Notes: generated from the letters alone by a model not told the origin. A stretch of 64,000 bases of DNA from Pieris napi (GCF_905475465.1 NC_062249.1:10924501-10988500); one strand, 5' to 3'. Shown: positions 1-12,185, counted from the first letter of the stretch. Numbers and translations are program-made.

Positions 1-2510
1 TTAGTTTTGCTTCGATTGCAATATGTTTACTGATTTACGGCTTTGTTTTACTAGAATATTTTATATGGACAACATGAAAACGGTTATTAATTATTAGAAC
101 ATAAATGATTTAGTGCAGGATTTTTTGCGCTATTTTTGAGTTTTTATGCCGGCGATTATTCTGGAGAGTAACGATTTTAAGCGATGTCATCTCCCTTATT
201 TATTGGATATTCTAACTATCTCTAGTATTAGTAGATAAATTCAAATAATTTACTACATTTTAGGAAGATTTACAGTACATATTTTAACAAAGAGTAAATT
301 TTTATTTTAAATCAAGTATAAAGTATTTACAATTTTTTTAACCTATAAAGTAATAATAAAAATTATTAAAAAGAAAAACAAAACAAATTTAAAAAGTTTG
401 GTCCCGGTGGCCATGTACCTTTAACGCTGGCAGCATTTCCTCGCTGTATTGCGATACTTATTCGTCTAACAATTTACTTGAAATTCGAATTTCTTGTTAT
501 TTTAAATGAAAACTAACATTAACGTTAAGTTTGAAAGGAGACGCAATAAATGCTATCAAAACTTATCAGTTTTAGTAGACAGGATTTCAAGTAGAAAATA
601 GGGTAATGTGAATTTCATTAACATAAATTATCCTGTAGGAAACGTTGTCTCCGTCACGGGACTAGTCTACGCTTGTTTACGTAACACCTCGCTTCCGTCC
701 ATCGGGATCAATTTTCTTAAAGCTTTTAGAATTAATTAAAGTGTTTCAACATTTAATCGAAAATATATATACAAAGATAGTGTTGTGTGGATTGCGTCAC
801 GTAGCTTTCTACTGAGACTGTATATGCAGGAGATATTATAGTGCAAAGTGTGTGTGTTCATAACAGACTCTTTGGGACATAATGACCTTGGGGGTGTTAA
901 AAAACCGCTAATTAAGATTTTTAACGTGACAACGTCTAACATACAATGAACGCCAGATGATACACGAAAAAGTATGAATCATTGTCCCGTTACGCTCATA
1001 GTCCCCTTACGCTCATTGTACGCTTGCGCCGCATCTATCTCTCTTTCACTCGATTGGCCTATGCGTGCGAGGATTCACTCCTTTACATACAAAATAGTGA
1101 TTATTTAATAAAAAATGATTCAATTTTATTTATAAAAATATGCAATAATTTCATCAATGTTTTGTTATGACGTAAAACTATCGGCCGTAAACCGACTTTA
1201 CGGACAACCATTTTTTTCTTAGACAAACGCAAAAGCGTAATTAATTTGAATCACTGAATTCACGCTATTCTGTTCTGCAGTCGAACATTTTAACGAATTA
1301 AGTTAAACAACGAAGTGGGCCAGTTTCATCCACCTAAAATAAGAGATGAAAGCCGTAATTTTGGCACAATGCCGGTACATAATTTCACACACACCTCAAC
1401 TCATCGTTCAGCGAAATATTAAGGTATATAAAATTTTATTAGGCACATTACACCGTACAGTTCTCTATAAACATTTTGTGTTCGCCGTCGCCGTTTTTTA
1501 CCCTCGAGGCTTTTCTTTTGATGCCGCGTTTGTATCTTAATAAGGAATCGTATTATATTTATATCCGTGAAGTGGGTTTGTGAATGTAACTTGTAATATA
1601 AAGGTAACATTTTTTTAAACATTACAAACAGTTATAAGCACTGTTTTTATTATAATAATAATAAATAATAAAAACTTTATTCGTGACAAATAGGTTGTGA
1701 CAAAATTCATATATCACTAGACCCCATACAAGGGAGTCCCTGTGTTGTGGGTAATTAGAAAACAGTTAGGCGGTGGTACATGGTTACTTAATGTTCTATA
1801 TAATAATATATATATAAAGGGCGTCTACAGTGAGTGAGTGTCTACAGTGGCGTCTCCATCGCCGTGGTACATGTTTTAAACAGTGTTTTTGAGAACAAGT
1901 AGGTTTATTGTTACAACTAATCAATAATACAATAAAACATTTAAGTATATTTTGACTTTCAAATGTATTTAATTTGCAAAGATTTTTAATAGTACTTTTG
2001 GAACAGAACTATTGTGTCTATTATCTACAAATATTTATAAAAACTTACCTCAAATTCAGGTCAGTCGAGACAATGCTTATTAACTTAAGAACATTAAATT
2101 GTTCAAGTAACTTTATGTGGCTATCAATTTTAAAGTTTACCTGTGGTTTATTTGTTCCCTACTTTATTACGGTAATTATTCATATGAACTTACTCGCATA
2201 GTTTTACGATTAATTTTAAAGCGTGGGTAGATTACAGTTGTATACTGTTTTATCACATTTTACTTAGTTAATTTTAAGCATGATTATTTTAAGAGTACTG
2301 CAGTGTTTTATAATTAAACTAAGAATTTATTTTGATCATCATTAATTTTTCATGATTCAAGTAACTTATGCACGCCATTCACTTATTTATGGAATTATAA
2401 GGATTATACTGGACACGCATTTTTAAAAGAAAAAAATACATTATAGATTTTTGTGTTTTAGAATTACTTATTGGTATATATGAGATAGCTTCACTTATAT
2501 ATTTAGCAGA
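1..2510. other. AT-rich non-coding DNA
   Basis: No coding region, RNA gene or recognisable repeat is supported here. Open frames are at most about 75 codons, have AT-driven composition and show no motif. Short A/T runs and an AT alternation near 1800-1815 are the only structure seen. Confidence 0.6.
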
Positions 2511-2806
2511 AGTGTAAGCCTAGTGGCTTCAGCGTGCGACTCTCATCCCTGAGGTTGTAGGTTTAATTCCTGGCTGTGCACCAATGGACTTTCTTTCTAT
2601 GTGCGCATTTAACATTCGCTCGAACGGTGAAGGAAAACATCATGAGGAAACCGGCTTGCTCTGACCCAAAAAGTCGACGGCGTGCGTCAAGCACAGGAGG
2701 CTAATCACCTACTTGCCTATTAGATTATCAAATGATCATGAAACAGATACAGAAATCTGAGGCCCAGACCTAAAAAGGTTGTAGCGAACTAATAATTATT
2801 ATTATT
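2511..2806 (+). mobile_element. tRNA-derived SINE, near full length
   Basis: This is a copy of the window's main SINE. The tRNA-like head (2511-2585) has a box A region around CCTAGTGGCTTC and a decayed box B (GGTTTAATTCC against the family's GGTTCGATCCC). A tRNA-unrelated body follows, then the family tail GACCTAAAAAGGTTGTAGCG and an ATT-rich end. Family members align over about 290 bp. Such SINEs are transcribed by RNA polymerase III and copied by a LINE reverse transcriptase. Confidence 0.85.
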
Positions 2807-4574
2807 ATATATATGAGAGCGTGCAATTAAACTGATTTAGTTTTAATAAGTAAATGTATATCAAACAGATCTATCTATAAGACTATCTTAAAATCGTAAC
2901 TCACCCCCAAACCTGTACTATATCTACGAAATAGACGCAAAGAATAGCTTATGTACCACGATTGTGCGCAGTAATCGGTTCCAATCTCGCAGAAGCACGT
3001 TCGTCCCCTACACAATACAATATAGATGTTCACAATATTGATACCGTGTCTTGTCACCGCTGTAGATTACAGTACAAAAAGCGAATTGCCTACTTACTGC
3101 ACCGCGTGTATTGCTGGTATTTTATTAAATTTCTAAACGAATTTGACAAAGCTCTGATCAAAGCTTTTCTTGTTGTACGGATAAAATATTGGTTAAACGA
3201 TTGTTTCAATCATTTCGTAAAAATAATCTCTCTGACTAAAAACAAATGCCGTCTCTTTAAGACAAAACAAATGATGTCGTTCTAACTAAATAACAAATGA
3301 CGATAAATTTGTCATAGACTAAAGGTAAGCCCTAGACCTAAGTATGACTGTTGTAAGGCTAATCCAATTCGTTTTTGAAATATCGAAGTTACACTTAGTT
3401 AAATCTAAACTTTAAATGTGAGGGTTATTGATTGTAATGCTGATGTCACAAACTTGGATTTAGACTCATTTTTAAACTTAATTAAAATAGATTTATAAAT
3501 TAAGTAAGTAAACCATCTGAGCGTTATCACCTGAAGCTTTGTTTCGCTCGGAATAGAATCTTAGGCATTCGGGTTTGTGCTACATGCTTTAACTATCAAA
3601 TAACCGATGTGTGGTGGTATTTCATTATTAATACTTCATGTAATCATGAATTATAAAATGTTTCTTTATAAATATAATGTTATAGGTTATAAGCGAAATG
3701 AAATTTTTATATTCTATGAATACTGAGTTCTTTTATCAACGCTTTAATAAGACTTTTATTTAGACAAAAGTTTTATTTAATATATTTTCGAACTAGCCTA
3801 TTTGTTTGAAGATTTTAATCATAAAGTTCAAAGGAACTTATTATATTTGTTTCTTCATTTAGAAAATATTTTTGCTAAATAGACGTCAACCTTCAGGCGT
3901 ATCAAAAACACAATTTAATCGTTTTCAGTCACGTACAAAGTATTCGTGCTTTAAATAATAATATGAAAGCACTAATTGTAATTATTATTAGACTTTACTG
4001 CTGAGCAGTGAGCATAAAACTTCCAACCCTTAGACCGTGCATCCAAATCACGGCCTTAAAAAACATTTGGCACAGAGGATTTATAACCTATTTGACTATA
4101 TAAAAACGAAACAAAGAAATTAATGAAATCTGGTCAAAGTATATGTAGAGTACACGCTACTAAATTATTGTTCTACTACAAGATAGATTAGACCACATAG
4201 TAGATTAAAGAAAAGATTCTTTCCTCTTCATTTCATTAATAAACTGTATTAAAATTAGTTGTGTTATATACGGTATAAATTCATCAAGTTCTTAAACATC
4301 TATTTAAAAATTTTATATTGATGTCTCGTCGCCTCTCAAGACGTCGCAGAATAATTTACATAAAATCTTAAGTAAACGCAGTGAATTGAGTAAACATCAA
4401 TTACAGGATCGCATCTTCTAGTCTAGTGGCGATGTACTAAAGTTTTTTATATTTTTATTAGTCTCGCCTGTGGCATTTTGTATTTTATTAATAAAATTCT
4501 ATTAATGATAGTGCAAGAGTCTCTCAACGGTCATTTATTGAAGATTTATAATTACGTTTTAAATATATTTAAAC
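2807..4574. other. AT-rich non-coding DNA
   Basis: Nothing recognisable. The longest frame (2962-3285, plus strand, 107 codons) has no domain motif and reads as chance. Confidence 0.55.
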
Positions 4575-4797
4575 AAGCGGACCCGACAGACGTTGTCCTA
4601 CATGATATTTTAAGCGATTAGTATATTAAACAAAGTATGAAAGTACCGACTGCAGCGCCATCTGTCGGGTTGATTTGAAACTAAACCATCCAGGGCTCCA
4701 CCCAAACGCTTCCAAAAATACATTCAAATCGGTCCAGCCGTTTAAAAGGAGTTCAGTAACATACAAAAGTACAGTAGAATTATATTAATATATGTAA
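4575..4797 (-). mobile_element. Helitron remnant, family 2 (GGACCCGACAGACG type)
   Basis: The plus strand reads GGACCCGACAGACGTTGTCC followed by the family body (CTGCAGCGCCATCTG, CGGTCCAGCCGTTT, GTTCAGTAACATAC) and an AT-rich end. It matches the copy at 29719-29939 along its length. The terminal CTAG present at 29719 is mutated here. On the minus strand the element ends in an imperfect hairpin then CTAGT, as Helitrons do. It has no coding capacity. Confidence 0.65.
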
Positions 4798-5886
4798 GCT
4801 ATCCTATCTTTTAAGTTCGATCAAACTGCACACGGTGTGCAAATTTGATTGAAATCCATTAAGTAGTTTATGAGTCCATAGCGGACAAACAACGTGACAC
4901 GTAATTTATATATATTAAGATTATTAAATAGTCTAAATATTTTAATACTCTTTATATTTGTGTACTTCTTATAGTTTAATGATTTGTTAATTTTATAATA
5001 AAACCGCACAGTACAGTAGTTAATAATACGATATGTCAGGTATATTTTTGGGCAGGTTTGAGGAGAATAGGTGTACATTAAACATTGCGTTCAATAACCT
5101 TTGCACCAGTACGTTACCAGGCTACCATAAAATACAAGAGTTGTACAAATACTTGTTTTCATTTATTACTTTTTGTGTATTTTCTATTATATAAATCCAT
5201 TCCGCACACTCGATTTGAAATGTCGATATTTCCCGCCCGCCTCAGAGTCCAACGCTTTCTATTTGTAAAATTCTGTAATCAAGTTCTATTGGAAATCTGT
5301 TGTTTATGATTTGCATTCAATTCGAGAGAAATCTAATTTCCGATCGTGATTTTACTAAGGTAATATTGAATTATTAGGTTTTTATCCGCTGAACTGTGAG
5401 CTGACAAGCTCGGCTTAGTGTCGCAGAACAAAAGATAAATTGCTTATAGAAAGCATTTGTGACAATAAAATTCAAGATAATGAGCATACCAACATAACTA
5501 TGTTAGTATGTTATAACATTAATAATGAAGTTAGAGCTTTCTAACGCAAAAGTTACGAGAATAATACAACATATAAATAAGTTGTCTTGTGAATTCATAA
5601 GATGTCTTAAGTCCGATTCACGTGATCGACGATTTCAGTAAGACCTTCAGGTAAATAAATCTTTACACCTTTGTCGAATGACAAGGGTAGTTTCTAAGAA
5701 AAATACGAAATCACCGACCGCGAGGAATCCCATTGCAATTTATGCTCATTGAACTGGCAAAAGTGTATGGGGAAGGCCGGATTCTTTTATTGGCGTACGA
5801 AATCAATAAGACCCGTGACGGTGCAATCGTTGTATGTTTCAATTAATCTTGGATATTTATACGAGCCGAGTATTTCTCTTTAGAAT
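4798..5886. other. AT-rich non-coding DNA
   Basis: No gene or repeat recognised apart from the small palindrome at 5485-5510. Frames of up to 85 codons lack motifs. Confidence 0.5.
5485..5510. repeat. Near-perfect palindrome
   Basis: Two 12-bp arms (CATACCAACATA and TATGTTAGTATG) pair with one mismatch around a 2-bp centre. It could extrude as a cruciform or be a dimeric binding site. No function can be assigned. Confidence 0.6.
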
Positions 5887-6025
5887 TTATTTATTAATTG
5901 AAGTTCACCACACCATGTATAATACTCTACAGTATGTGATACAAGCTATCTATTCTAAAATGTATGACAATTATGGTAATCATGTAACAAAAAATACAAT
6001 AATAATATTAGGTTTCCAATTCTAG
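5887..6025 (-). repeat. Dispersed repeat F, copy 1
   Basis: A TTTATTTATT start, then GAAGTTCACCACACCATGTATAATAC, TACAGTATGTGATACAAGCTATCT and GACAATTATGG. The same order of blocks occurs at 48273-48420, and the beginning of it at 63957-64000. The T/A-rich left end looks like the A-rich 3' tail of a retroelement on the minus strand. The family is not identified. Confidence 0.5.
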
Positions 6026-6699
6026 ATTAAGTATCAGACAGCCACTAAACAATTTTTGACGCAAAGATATTTTACAATCTTAATGATGGTAAATGAAAAC
6101 CACTGTGGTTTGTATTAATGTAACAATAGAAGTCTTTCTAGGAGCGCGACAAATGCATAAGTTATTTCTCTTGTTTTTTATGTTGCTTAACGTTAAGCTA
6201 TATAATAACTTATCGGGTAGTCCACTTATTAGCAACGGTAGCAAATATCTCAACGTTCTCTCATCATGGACGTTGTTTGCTCTCGAAGTACAGAGCCCAA
6301 GAGCTTGCGGTCGGGTCTGTAATGATCAACTCACTTTTTTATAACTTAGTTAAGGTACTTGTAACTTAAGCATAACAATGAAGTATTTGTAACATGAAAT
6401 CGCGTCTACAATTTAAATTTAAATATTTGTCGTATTTTTGTCTGTCAGTATTCGCGCACTAATCTTCGATAGAAATAACGGATTCTTTTGCGGTTTTATA
6501 CATTTAATCTAGCTCAGAGAAACATTCAGGCCTTTGAAATTCCAGATAAAGGATGCTATTTCAAGGTAAATCATAGATCACCCTAAATTCGTTGAAACTT
6601 GCATTGCTATAGGGCCTTGCATATATAGGAGTATATACTACTTATATATTTTTTTTAAATTTCAGATGTTTTTACACTTAAACACATTTATATTTATAT

Positions 6700-6905
6700 A
6701 TCTGTGTGCCCTTTTTGGCAAAGGGCTCCATTTAATCCCGCCATTCCAGTCTGTACTGTACCATTGTCTGCCATGTACCTGAAGTTTCCTTAATTTTCCT
6801 GATCTATCCAAATTCTAAACTCTTTTGCCACCAGGCCAGTTTAATACATTCTTGGTTCACTTTTCTGTTCCACTTGCCAAGTTCCCCGTCCATTTTCACT
6901 TAAGT
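6700..6905 (-). mobile_element. Possible decayed LINE fragment
   Basis: A less AT-rich block within AT-rich DNA. On the minus strand, a decayed frame with LRKLQVHGRQWY and DWNGGIKWSPLPK is reminiscent of insect non-LTR elements. There are stops and no catalytic motif. The call rests on style only; no second copy lies in the window. Confidence 0.3.
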
Positions 6906-7410
6906 TTATTTATCATATTTACATTTTTGAAATTTCACGCGGACTTCGGCGCTAAAGTTTTACAAAATTTAGTAAAGAAACTATAATGTTTATAATACAG
7001 TGTTATTACGCAATACGTTACCACGGCTCCCAGGGAAGGGCACACTTGTACGGGGTCATAATTGGAAATTGAAATTTGTTTAGGTCTGGCATCTAATTCG
7101 ATTGTGTATAGGCTATAACAATAAATATGTATTAGCCTTAGGTAAATCACTGTTTTATTTTTAATTGATTAAACGTGAGTGAAAGTGATTTTAATATTTT
7201 TTTTTGTTTTAGCGAATCGACTATATTTTATTAGAATTTCGGGTGCATGAAGTATATTTATTGGAATTGAAATTTTTGTGGAATTCGGAAACAAGTTGGA
7301 CAGTGTTTTCCTATATTTTCATAGAAAATTATGAATTGTTTCCTTAAATATTTTCATTAATTTCCCAAGCAGGACAGTAATTTTTTTTATACAAATAAAA
7401 TAAGATAGCG

Positions 7411-7507
7411 TGCCAATGCTTAAAAGACGGCAATGCATTCGCGAGCCCTCTGACATTGTGAGACCATCGGCATCACATAATATCTCCTGCCCGTTTGTTT
7501 CTATAAA
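7411..7507 (+). mobile_element. LINE family B 3'-end fragment, decayed
   Basis: Matches the last ~100 bp of the intact LINE at 41565-44919: a GGCAATGCATTCGCGAGCCCTCTG block, then CCTGCCCGTTTG and a TATAAAA end. The middle is degraded. It is a 5'-truncated dead copy. Confidence 0.65.
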
Positions 7508-8136
7508 ATACTTAACTATAGAAGCGATTAATTTTGCAATATTGTTATTGTTTTTAACTATTTAATTAATACATTAAACATTTAACTATTTAATTAATAC
7601 AAAACCAAAAGGTTTTGCAGATGTATTAATGAACTAGATCGTAGATCTTTCGATACAAGCAATATTTTGCCGTACGTAGATCTTAAAGTATTTGTATGTA
7701 TGAGGAGGGCAACACCCTTACCCAGGGACTCATTTGTTATACCTCACATTGTCCCTCTAGAGCTACTAGCTTCTCACATTCTTTGAATTAACTTAAAGAA
7801 AAGATTCCGAAATTGTATTGCAAAATTTAAGATGTACAGTATACAACGCTTGTTAGTCAGAATTGGCATGTTATTTGCGAAACATTGTTAGCAAAAGAAA
7901 TCTGCCGTATTCGTGAATTATATGGGGAATGGTCAAAGTCAAAAGTCATTTATTCATGTAGGTACACTTATGAACGTCAAAAAAATATACATTAAATGCT
8001 TCTAATTTAACATTTACTGCTAGTTCTCAAATCAAGGGCGTAGAACGGAAGAGAAGAACTCGCAATAAACTCTCCGCCACTCTTTTTAATCGCCATGTTT
8101 TTTTTACACAACGTTTGTAAGGAGCTGCAACCATTA

Positions 8137-8690
8137 GGCTGCTGCCTCGAATTTTGCGGGCAGCGGGGCGGCGGCGGCCGCGGCGCGGGAGCGGCAGGAT
8201 ATTATGCATAAAATCAAATGGACCGGTTCTCGAAAACAGCGGCGTGGCAGCGGCGCGGGGGCGGGTAACGAGCGGTGCAATCCAGTCAAGCGGTGACCGC
8301 CCGCGTTGCGCGTATGCATTGTAGTATAGTGCTGTACATATTTTTTGTGACGTATCAAAATGACCTCGGACGTGCAAGAGCAAATTATTTCAGCAATCTT
8401 TGAAAGGAGACCCATATGGAACTATATTTTTGCATATAACATATTTTTGCCCACAATAAATCGAGCGTTAGGAATAAATTTGAATCAAAAAGATGTTGTC
8501 ACCGTTTTTTAGACATTTCGTTCGCGAATAAAAACAAATATCTCGACTACACAAACTCGAACACAACACTACACCGCTATAGTGCCGCGCGATCTGCCCG
8601 CTGGTTTGGAGAACAGGTATGCGTTGGCCGCCTCGCTCCCGCGCCGCAGCCGCTGCCGCCCCGCTGCCCGCGAAATTCGAGGCAGCAGCC
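8137..8690 (+). mobile_element. 554-bp GC-rich inverted-repeat transposon (PIF/Harbinger-like), non-autonomous
   Basis: The ends are inverted repeats starting GGCTGCTGCCTCGAATTT. The first 57 bp of each end match at 54 positions, and all three differences are transitions. Weaker symmetry (CCxGTTCTCxAAA then CAGCGG) continues inward to roughly 130 bp. The flanks are TTA on both sides (8134-8136 and 8691-8693), and uninterrupted family C copies have a single TTA there, so 3-bp target duplication is direct evidence of transposition. A TTA duplication and a MADF-like frame inside fit the PIF/Harbinger superfamily, whose members carry a DNA-binding accessory gene beside the transposase. No transposase is present. 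The ends are strikingly GC- and CpG-rich against AT-rich surroundings. Confidence 0.8.
8360..8512 (+). pseudogene. MADF-domain-like reading frame, interrupted
   Basis: From ATG 8360 (context CAAAATGA) a 50-codon frame runs to TAG at 8510-8512. It begins MTSDVQEQIISAIFERRPIW and continues with RALGI and QKDVV. The spacing of I-x2-I-x3-RPIWN resembles the start of MADF domains (LIxxVxxxPxLWd), which bind DNA in insect regulators and some transposon accessory proteins. After the TAG the same frame continues with TFRSRIKTNI, where MADF domains have WxxLRxxY, and stays open through the right inverted repeat. It is probably a truncated accessory gene fused to the terminal repeat by internal deletion. 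MADF identity is inferred from motif spacing. Confidence 0.5.
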
Positions 8691-8789
8691 TTACACCATG
8701 TTCCACATGACATCTTAAGTAATAAATAATAATAAAATAAATTAAAAACAAAAATTTGTCCCGTATCAGTAGGAGGCATGGTGAAATAG

Positions 8790-10342
8790 AATGGGGTCAA
8801 ACTTAATTGTAATATTTACCCGAAGGGCATGAAAAGTTCTATTTACTTAATTTTTTTTAATCTAACCTAAATATAATCCAAGGTAAAAATCTATTATTAA
8901 GTAGTCGTCAGAACAGTGACAAAAACAAAAGCACGCTCACGTGAACACCCTATATTGGCAATATCCAAGACATTCCTGCGATACAGAGACACGTTCCATT
9001 ATTAGCTGGGGGGCACCTTACCCCCCCATATCACTCACCTAGCCCTATCACCGCTCCCCCATCTACTAATCACAGAGGATGTGCGATAGACGCGCTATGC
9101 ATATTTATTATCACCGAATTCACGTAAGGTTTTTCATTTGCTTTTCCTTAGGTAGGCTTAATGTTCTTAAATGGTACCGAGATTCAATCACGGTTTCTAT
9201 ATTTTAATGAGTCGTAATTGCTACTAACTATAGATTTATCTTTGGAAATGTGGTTCTTTATTCTATACGAACTAATCGCAATGCCTACTGGTAAATTAAA
9301 CCCCCCATTATTGGTGTGCGTTTCCGACTGTTTTCGAGTTCCGATGTTTCGAGTACATTTCCCGGCAAAAAGAATAAGAATACGTCATTTCTAATGTGTA
9401 AGAAATTTTTTAATGGTATCAGTTTGAAGGTTGGGGTTTAAACAGCCACATGCCTCAGTAAAGTTGCCGGCCTTCCCTTGTGATACTGCGGTCACGTCTA
9501 CCATTCGACTCACGTAGTATGAAATATGTATGGCAAGTCTTAGTAACATAGTGTTCATATAGGTCAGTAGAACATTAGAGAACCAATCAAAATATTGTCA
9601 AGAAACAATTGAAAGATTCGAGCTTGCGAGCATTTTATATTATAACCACAAGGAACAATTTACTATGAATACATCACAGACTCGGTGATTAAATTGTCTA
9701 GCGATAGAATAAAAATTAATTACTTTCCCTATCGTTAACGGCACACGTGATCCATTGAAAGTGTAAATATTTTCAATTTCGCACAAATAATACCTATGCT
9801 AATGCTGTTTAACTGGAGAATTCTGGTGCAGTTTAATAGGGGTTGAGTTAATTAAATATGCGCAGGGTTCAATTTCGCAAAATTATATGAAGTCGGCCCG
9901 AGACGGAGCTAAATTTGGTGAATTCATTTGCTATTCTGGCTGATTTCGGGCGGCTGTCAGGTATTGATTTAGGTTTTCTTTAACTTTTCATATGTAACTG
10001 TTATAATTTTATAAACTAATTGTATGACATGAAAATCTTTTTGGGTAGCAAATTTACGTGTCACACACGACTAGTTATTAATATGATGTCTTTGGACTTT
10101 TGTTTTAATGTAATAATGTATAATAGTTTCATAAAATTGTCTGGACAATTTTGATACCCTTTTCTCATGTATATGAAATAATTTCAAAATCTCTTAAGCC
10201 CCCAATAGGACATACATATTAGCCCAAAATACAAGCCCTGTGGCGATTTTAACTCCGGGTCCCATATGTCTATTATTTGTCTTGTCTATGATATTTTTGT
10301 ATTTAGGTATAATATGTATATTGTATGGTTGCACGTTGCGAG
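8790..10342. other. Non-coding DNA, no feature recognised
   Basis: No frame with a motif. C-rich stretch near 9007-9065 (GGGGGGCACC, ACCCCCCCAT) but no defined element. Confidence 0.5.
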
Positions 10343-10632
10343 CAGTGTTGGGCTAGTGGCTTCAGCATGCGACTCTCATCCCTGAGGTCGTAGTCCGATA
10401 CCTGGCTGTGCAACAATGGAATTTATTTCTATGAGCGCATTTAACATTCGCTCGAACGGTGTAGAAAAACATCGTGAGGAAACTGGCCTGCCCAAAAAGT
10501 CGACGGCATGTGTCAAGCACAGGAGGCTGATCACCTACTTGCCTATTAGATTGACAAATTATCATGAAACAGATACAGAATTCTGATACCCAGAACCAGA
10601 AATGTTGTAGCGCAACTAATTTATTTATTATG
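10343..10632 (+). mobile_element. tRNA-derived SINE, full length
   Basis: Starts AGTGTTGGGCTAGTGGCTTC, with box A nearly intact (TGGGCTAGTGG) and box B mutated (AGTCCGATACC). The body and tail (ATGTTGTAGCGCAACTAATTTATT) follow the family. This copy is moderately diverged. Confidence 0.85.
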
Positions 10633-11746
10633 TTTATTGCATAACGAGAAGCATTTACTACTAAAATATCGTAGACACGGCTTCAGATACATCTAAGTCG
10701 TAAGTACCGAACGAAAAGTTTATTCGAAGTGAAACTACATACAGTATGGCAACTTTATTGCTATGTGCTTCTTTTTGACTTGGATAAGTGGCGTATTGGT
10801 TTAAGTGCCAAATCATGTCACTAAATCTAAGCTTATGTCAGTGGGATCTTTGTTTCTCTCTTACACATAAATAATTAAACACCAGATTCTATGATCGGAA
10901 CTTAATTAAAAATAACTGTTGTTCTACTGGTGGGAAAATATACAATAGCGGTAAAATGTTTTAAAAATGAAGCTTTTTGGCTTTTCACACAGCTGCAGGC
11001 ATTGTCCATCTTTGTTATTAGGAACTGAAAATGGATTTAAACTGTTTCGATAGAAAATTCTATAGTCTTTGTTTTAGTGTAGCTTTTATTTATATACATT
11101 TGCTTCCATTTACATAAAAAAAATGTGCATGATATCCGCTCTAATGGAGAGCTTCTAAATAATCTGGACTTTTTTATACACAGGCATTGTTAATATTTGC
11201 ATACTATGTTTCGTATAGCTTATCCAATTCGGAATATTACTAGTAATATTTATGTTCTTGGAATGCACACGACAGCTTGCATAATTAAATATACACCCTT
11301 GATTAAAATTTCGCTATCACATTAGCGCGGTAAGACGCCAAAGGGCGTAGGGCAAGGAAATTAAACGGTCCATAATAATTTTGCTACGCCATGCCAGTTG
11401 CATGATTAAAATTGTACAATTAATTAGGGACTGATTCCATAGGGTCGAACCTGCTGCCTAATCATAAGTTGGAAGAAAAAACATATTAAAACTCCCCTTG
11501 AAGTATTATATTCTTACCAATTCCATTGTGTATAAAACAGTTAAAACTTTTTTACGGTGCTGTACTACTAGTTATTCAAGATTCAAATAGTAAGGGTAAG
11601 ATTCAGAGTCGACTCTAAGAAAGGCTTTGTATATCAAAATGGTGTTGGATCTGTCAACGGGAATAGCACGGTTATTCTGTCAAAAGGGCGTAATTTAATT
11701 TAGTACATAATTAACTTTACCGCTACTGTACAAGGCAGTAATTGAA
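10633..11746. other. AT-rich non-coding DNA
   Basis: Nothing recognisable beyond A/T-rich sequence. Confidence 0.5.
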
Positions 11747-12185
11747 TTTTTTTATAGAACAGAGGCAAACGGGCAGAAGGCTCAATGCCAAAGTCAAAGT
11801 CAAAAATTATTTATTCATATAGGTAACACAATGTATACTTATGATCGTCAAAAATGAAATATACATTAAATGCTTCTAATTTTACATTTACTGCCAGTTC
11901 TCTAGGGCGTAGAACGGAAGAGAGGAACTGGCAATAAACTCTCCGCCACTCTTTTAGAGGGCTCGCGAGTATGTTACCGGCTCTTTAAGAATTTGTACGC
12001 TCTTTTGTTGAAGAACCCTAAGTCGAATCGAATACTGTGAACAGTTTCCACATGGTGGTGAGCGAGAAAAACTGCCTTAAATAACGGTCAGTAGTGGAAT
12101 GTCGGACGTCGAGGTGATACGGGTGGATTTTCGAATTCTGCCTCGACGTCCGATGATGCAGCTTTATTGCTATTGGTGTAGTATA
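11747..12185 (-). mobile_element. LINE family B 3' end, split by a family C insertion
   Basis: 11747-11790 (TTTTTTATAGAACAGAGGCAAACGGG...) and 11956-12185 (AGAGGGCTCGCGAG...) together match the 3' end of the LINE at 41565-44919 in reverse. The minus-strand frame still shows HHRTSRQN, HPYHLDVRHSTT and RQF, the C-terminal residues of that LINE's polymerase, with decay. The left part lacks about 40 bp (the ACCTGATGTTAAGTG block). The family C copy sits exactly between ATGCCA and GAGGGC of family B. Confidence 0.8.
11791..11955 (-). mobile_element. Retroposon family C, 5'-truncated, nested in LINE B
   Basis: On the minus strand it runs from AAAAGAGTGGCGGAGAGTTT to ...TTTTTGACTTTGACTT. It keeps the terminal ~165 bp of the ~310-bp family. 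Nesting makes it younger than the surrounding LINE fragment. Confidence 0.8.

Larger units (their letters stand above)
7933..8789 (-). mobile_element. Retroposon family C, interrupted by an inverted-repeat element
   Basis: The two parts, 7933-8136 and 8691-8789, together make one ~310-bp family C copy. Read on the minus strand it starts CTATTTCACCATGCC, contains GGTTGCAGCTCCTTACAAACG, CTTGGCGATTAAAAAG and GTGGCGGAGAGTTTATTG, and ends near AATAAATGACTTTTGACTTTGA. The 8137-8690 element splits it, duplicating TTA. The 5' boundary is shared with copies at 49167 and 53406, so C behaves as a discrete short element. It is non-coding. Confidence 0.75.

Noticed and set aside
2511..2585. A functional tRNA gene
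   Set aside because: The tRNA-like head recurs with the same non-tRNA body in many places and does not close into a standard cloverleaf; it is SINE sequence.
2962..3285. 107-codon plus-strand frame
   Set aside because: Biased composition, no motif and no context; also overlaps another frame on the opposite strand. Treated as chance.
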